From Bryobacterales bacterium (lineage in GTDB: Bacteria; Acidobacteriota; Terriglobia; Bryobacterales; Bryobacteraceae), in the NCBI GenBank assembly GCA_025353235.1, contig JANXQZ010000394.1, forward strand, positions 1 through 7,766: a stretch of DNA of 7,766 nucleotides, read 5' to 3'. Below the pieces are notes generated by a model, which saw only the letters and a program-made list of their open reading frames with translations, did not search any database and had not been told where the DNA came from. Of this stretch, positions 5,791 to 7,766 are shown in pieces (position 1 is the first letter of the stretch; every line of letters starts with the position of its first letter). The translations under genes were made by a program, and so were the position numbers.

Positions 5791-6737
5791 GTTTGAACCT
5801 GTAGAGTATCCTGCTCGATCAATCCGAGAATCAAGCCGAGCACGACAGCTAGAAGCGGATCCGTGATCTCTGGCGTTCTGCCGGGTAGATAACGTTGGAT
5901 TGTTTCTAGTATTGCCAGGATGGGGGCGATAAGGGCGACCGCATCGCGCAGTCTTAGGCCTGCCAAATGGGTCAGCCAGATCGCTCCTCCGTAGAAGAAA
6001 CATTTTTCGAGAAAGATGGACAGACCCACGATCCACTCTGTGCTCAGGATGGCTTGGAGCGGGATCCAATTGAAGGGAGTGGGGTGCGCCGCAAGATGGA
6101 AGGGTGACAACCCGCGCACGATCAGCAGGAGTGTGAATCCAACCGCAAGGAAGAGCGTGAGTCTGGAGCTCTGACGGGATCGAGAAGGTACTAGATAGAT
6201 AACCAGCCCCCATGCCGCCATCTCCGAGACTAGCTCTAAGAGGGAGTTCGGCATCAGGGGTTGCAGACCCTTCCCGGACAACAGCGCAAGCCATGGTTTT
6301 ATGCTGAAAGCGAGCCAGGTCAGCACCAAGAACATTCCTCCGCTCAGACTTTTGCGGAACACGAACCCCAGGCCGGTTCCGAGGACCGCGCCAAGCACGT
6401 TGTCGAAGAGATCCAACAGGCTGCACTCGCGCGTGCGGTCGTAGATTTGCAGCATCTCGATGGAACCGGAGAGAGCGAGTGCAAGCACCGTGGGCATGCT
6501 CCACCGGAGCCACTGATGACCACGTCTGTCCAATGCCAAGAAGGTAAACATGCCCACCGGAATGTAAATCAGGATGTTCACCGCAACGTCCCCAAATAGT
6601 GCGGGTCCAATCCTCGCGGGCCAGGAGTGCAGCAGCAAGAACAGCGGGTCTACGTTCGGTGGACCCGGCCGGTACTGCCAGGGATATAGAGATCCGTACA
6701 GGATGAAGCAGATGACGATAAGGAGAATACGGATCAC
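5787..6737 (-). CDS. VanZ-like integral membrane protein
   Basis: A 316-residue hydrophobic protein with roughly eight or nine membrane segments, starting with IRILLIVICFILYGSLYPW. It carries the VanZ-family signature: DVAVNILIYIPVGMF, then SGSIEMLQIYDRTRE followed by SLLDLFDNVLGAVLG. VanZ-type proteins include one that gives low-level teicoplanin resistance, but most have no known function, so no resistance role is claimed. The C-terminus repeats part of the signature (LETIQRYLPGRTPEITDPLL followed by a glycine-rich helix), suggesting a second, degenerate VanZ unit. The preferred start is GTG at 6737, overlapping the tmk stop as GTGA, like the ATGA overlap at its own 3' end; the product would then begin directly with the first membrane helix, as is usual in the family. 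ATG at 6779 would add 14 residues and a 46-bp overlap with tmk, without a visible ribosome-binding site. The gene is probably co-expressed with tmk and thrC; no mechanistic link is evident. Confidence 0.85.
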   Translation of the reverse strand: MIRILLIVICFILYGSLYPWQYRPGPPNVDPLFLLLHSWPARIGPALFGDVAVNILIYIPVGMFTFLALDRRGHQWLRWSMPTVLALALSGSIEMLQIYDRTRECSLLDLFDNVLGAVLGTGLGFVFRKSLSGGMFLVLTWLAFSIKPWLALLSGKGLQPLMPNSLLELVSEMAAWGLVIYLVPSRSRQSSRLTLFLAVGFTLLLIVRGLSPFHLAAHPTPFNWIPLQAILSTEWIVGLSIFLEKCFFYGGAIWLTHLAGLRLRDAVALIAPILAILETIQRYLPGRTPEITDPLLAVVLGLILGLIEQDTLQVQT

Positions 6738-7402
6738 GCGCCAGCAGCGCTCCGCAATAGGGACGACACATGCTGCCAAACACGTTCAGCCACAACCTCG
6801 GGCGCAGCGTCTCCCTGAACCAGCTTCACGCGATCCGGCTCCGCTTCCGCCAGGCGATGATAGGCTGCCCGAGCCTTGTGATGAAACTCAATGGCTTGCT
6901 CATCCAGTCGACTCTCCTTGCGGCCAGGGCGTTCGAGATTGCGGGCGTGGGCTCGCGCCAGACCGGATTCGGTGTCGATATCCACGCAGATGGTGAGATC
7001 GGGAACCAAGCCATGGCAGGCGATGCGATCGATCTGTTTGACAACGTCGGGCCCAAGCCCGCGTCCCGCTCCTTGATACACCAGAGTCGAGTCAGTAAAT
7101 CGGTCTGACAGCACCACCTTGCCCGCAGCCAGAGCGGGCAGTATCCACTGTTCTACATTCTGCGCGCGCGCGGCGAACATCAGCAGCAATTCGGTGGTGG
7201 GGCACAACTCCTGATTCGCCGGGTCGAGAAGGATGCGGCGCACCTGCATGCCGATCGGTGTGCCGCCCGGCTCGGCGGATTCGAGGACCGCGCGCCCCTC
7301 GCCGCGCAAACGCTCGCCGAGCATCCGCATCTGGGTGCTCTTTCCGCTGCCGTCGGGACCTTCCAGTGTGATGAAAAGACCGCGCCGCTCAGTCGTAGAC
7401 AT
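6734..7402 (-). CDS. tmk: Thymidylate kinase (dTMP kinase)
   Basis: The enzyme phosphorylates dTMP to dTDP with ATP, an essential step of dTTP supply in the cytoplasm. The 222-residue product has the P-loop EGPDGSGKST (residues 14-23, Lys21 contacting phosphate), the SAEPGGTPIG segment that contributes to substrate binding, LSDRFTDSTLVYQGAGRGL with the DR(F/Y) motif, and a lid region ERPGRKESRLDEQ rich in basic residues. With no arginine in the P-loop and basic residues in the lid, it resembles the type II (E. coli-like) kinases. Length is normal. The ATG at 7402 lies 14 bp inside the end of the uracil-DNA glycosylase gene, with GAAGAAGG 9 bases upstream. The stop overlaps the preferred GTG start of the VanZ-like gene. 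An operon with a uracil-removing glycosylase makes sense, since both limit uracil in DNA, but that reasoning is inference. Confidence 0.95.
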   Translation of the reverse strand: MSTTERRGLFITLEGPDGSGKSTQMRMLGERLRGEGRAVLESAEPGGTPIGMQVRRILLDPANQELCPTTELLLMFAARAQNVEQWILPALAAGKVVLSDRFTDSTLVYQGAGRGLGPDVVKQIDRIACHGLVPDLTICVDIDTESGLARAHARNLERPGRKESRLDEQAIEFHHKARAAYHRLAEAEPDRVKLVQGDAAPEVVAERVWQHVSSLLRSAAGA

Positions 7403-7766
7403 AGTGCAGAACCTTCTTCAGGTCCTCCCAGGCTTCGCGCTTGGCGTCCTGGTTGTAGGGGCGCAGCAAGTAGGACGGATGGAACGTCACCATCACCGGA
7501 ATATCGTTCCACTTATGCCATTTTCCGCGCAGGCGCGTGACGCCTTCCTTGGTGCCGAGCACGGCTTTGGCGGCTGTGGATCCTAGCGCGCAGATCGCTT
7601 TTGGCTTGATGGTCTGCAACTGGCGAAACAGGAACTGCCCGCAGATCTCCATCTCATCTGGCTGCGGCGCGCGGTTTTCGGGAGGGCGGCACTTCACCAC
7701 ATTGCAGATGTAAACGTCCTTGCGGATGATCGGAATGCCTTCCTTCTTGGCGGTACCTTCGATCAT
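7389..7766 (-). CDS. Family 4 uracil-DNA glycosylase, C-terminal part (cut by window edge)
   Basis: Uracil-DNA glycosylases excise uracil from DNA to begin base-excision repair. The 125 residues visible are the C-terminal part of the iron-sulphur family 4 type. VYICNVVKCRPPENRAPQP followed by EMEIC supplies two cysteines 16 residues apart, matching the last two cluster ligands. PKAICALGSTAAKAVLG and the motif VTFHPSYLLR follow, the latter carrying the conserved histidine-containing loop. The N-terminal half, with the first two cysteines and the GEAPG-type active-site motif, must lie beyond base 7766. The ATG at 7766 is an internal methionine (the family has LLxxM there), not the start. The TGA at 7391-7389 lies inside tmk by 14 bp. 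The sequence looks intact as far as visible. A DNA-polymerase-fused SPO1-type domain upstream cannot be excluded because the N-terminus is unseen. Confidence 0.9.
   Translation of the reverse strand: MIEGTAKKEGIPIIRKDVYICNVVKCRPPENRAPQPDEMEICGQFLFRQLQTIKPKAICALGSTAAKAVLGTKEGVTRLRGKWHKWNDIPVMVTFHPSYLLRPYNQDAKREAWEDLKKVLHYVYD
7412..7419 (-). promoter_or_regulatory. Ribosome-binding site of tmk, inside the upstream gene
   Basis: On the minus strand GAAGAAGG precedes the tmk ATG at 7402 by 9 bases and lies within the last codons of the uracil-DNA glycosylase gene. It supports the start at 7402 and therefore the 14-bp overlap between the two genes. Confidence 0.5.

Noticed and set aside
5791..6795. 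Upstream extension of the thrC frame to base 6795, giving a 743-residue protein
   Set aside because: The extension overlaps the VanZ-like gene on the same strand in a different frame and shows no domain; the zinc-ribbon start at 5790 and the ATGA overlap define thrC well.

Overview
The window looks like chromosome from an acidobacterium of the Solibacter/Bryobacter group. The main reason is an 858-residue secreted protein made of seven BACON-type repeats followed by the C-terminal domain first described as a Solibacter paralog domain (TIGR03437-like). Base composition is moderately high in GC: about 58% in a hand count of five lines inside thrC.

Layout. Positions 1-1076 hold a divergent pair, a nucleoside hydrolase (minus strand) and a DinB-like metal-binding four-helix protein (plus strand), disturbed by a perfect direct repeat. 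Bases 1-107 equal 679-785. The simplest reading is a tandem duplication of the 678-bp unit 108-785, with the copy junction at 107/108. That junction cuts off the hydrolase after 137 codons and fuses it, head-on, to the start of a truncated DinB gene whose own beginning lies left of the window. Positions 1117-3693 encode the exported BACON-repeat protein. It ends convergently, 93 bp from a minus-strand block that fills the rest of the window.

That block reads right to left: a family 4 uracil-DNA glycosylase (cut by the window edge), thymidylate kinase (tmk), a VanZ-like membrane protein, threonine synthase (thrC), then a two-gene cassette of an unrecognised 106-residue protein and a HEPN-fold-like 137-residue protein. 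The first four genes overlap each other (14 bp, 4 bp with the preferred VanZ start, 4 bp) and are probably one translationally coupled transcript combining DNA precursor supply and uracil repair with amino-acid synthesis. The cassette starts 42 bp after thrC, its two genes abut with no gap (TAG directly followed by ATG), and its GC is near 50%, so it looks acquired.

The most noteworthy items are the head-on gene fragments at the duplication junction, the compact HEPN-like cassette as a candidate uncharacterised toxin-antitoxin or defence-type module, and the second VanZ signature at the C-terminus of the VanZ-like protein. No tRNA, rRNA, CRISPR array or insertion sequence was seen.
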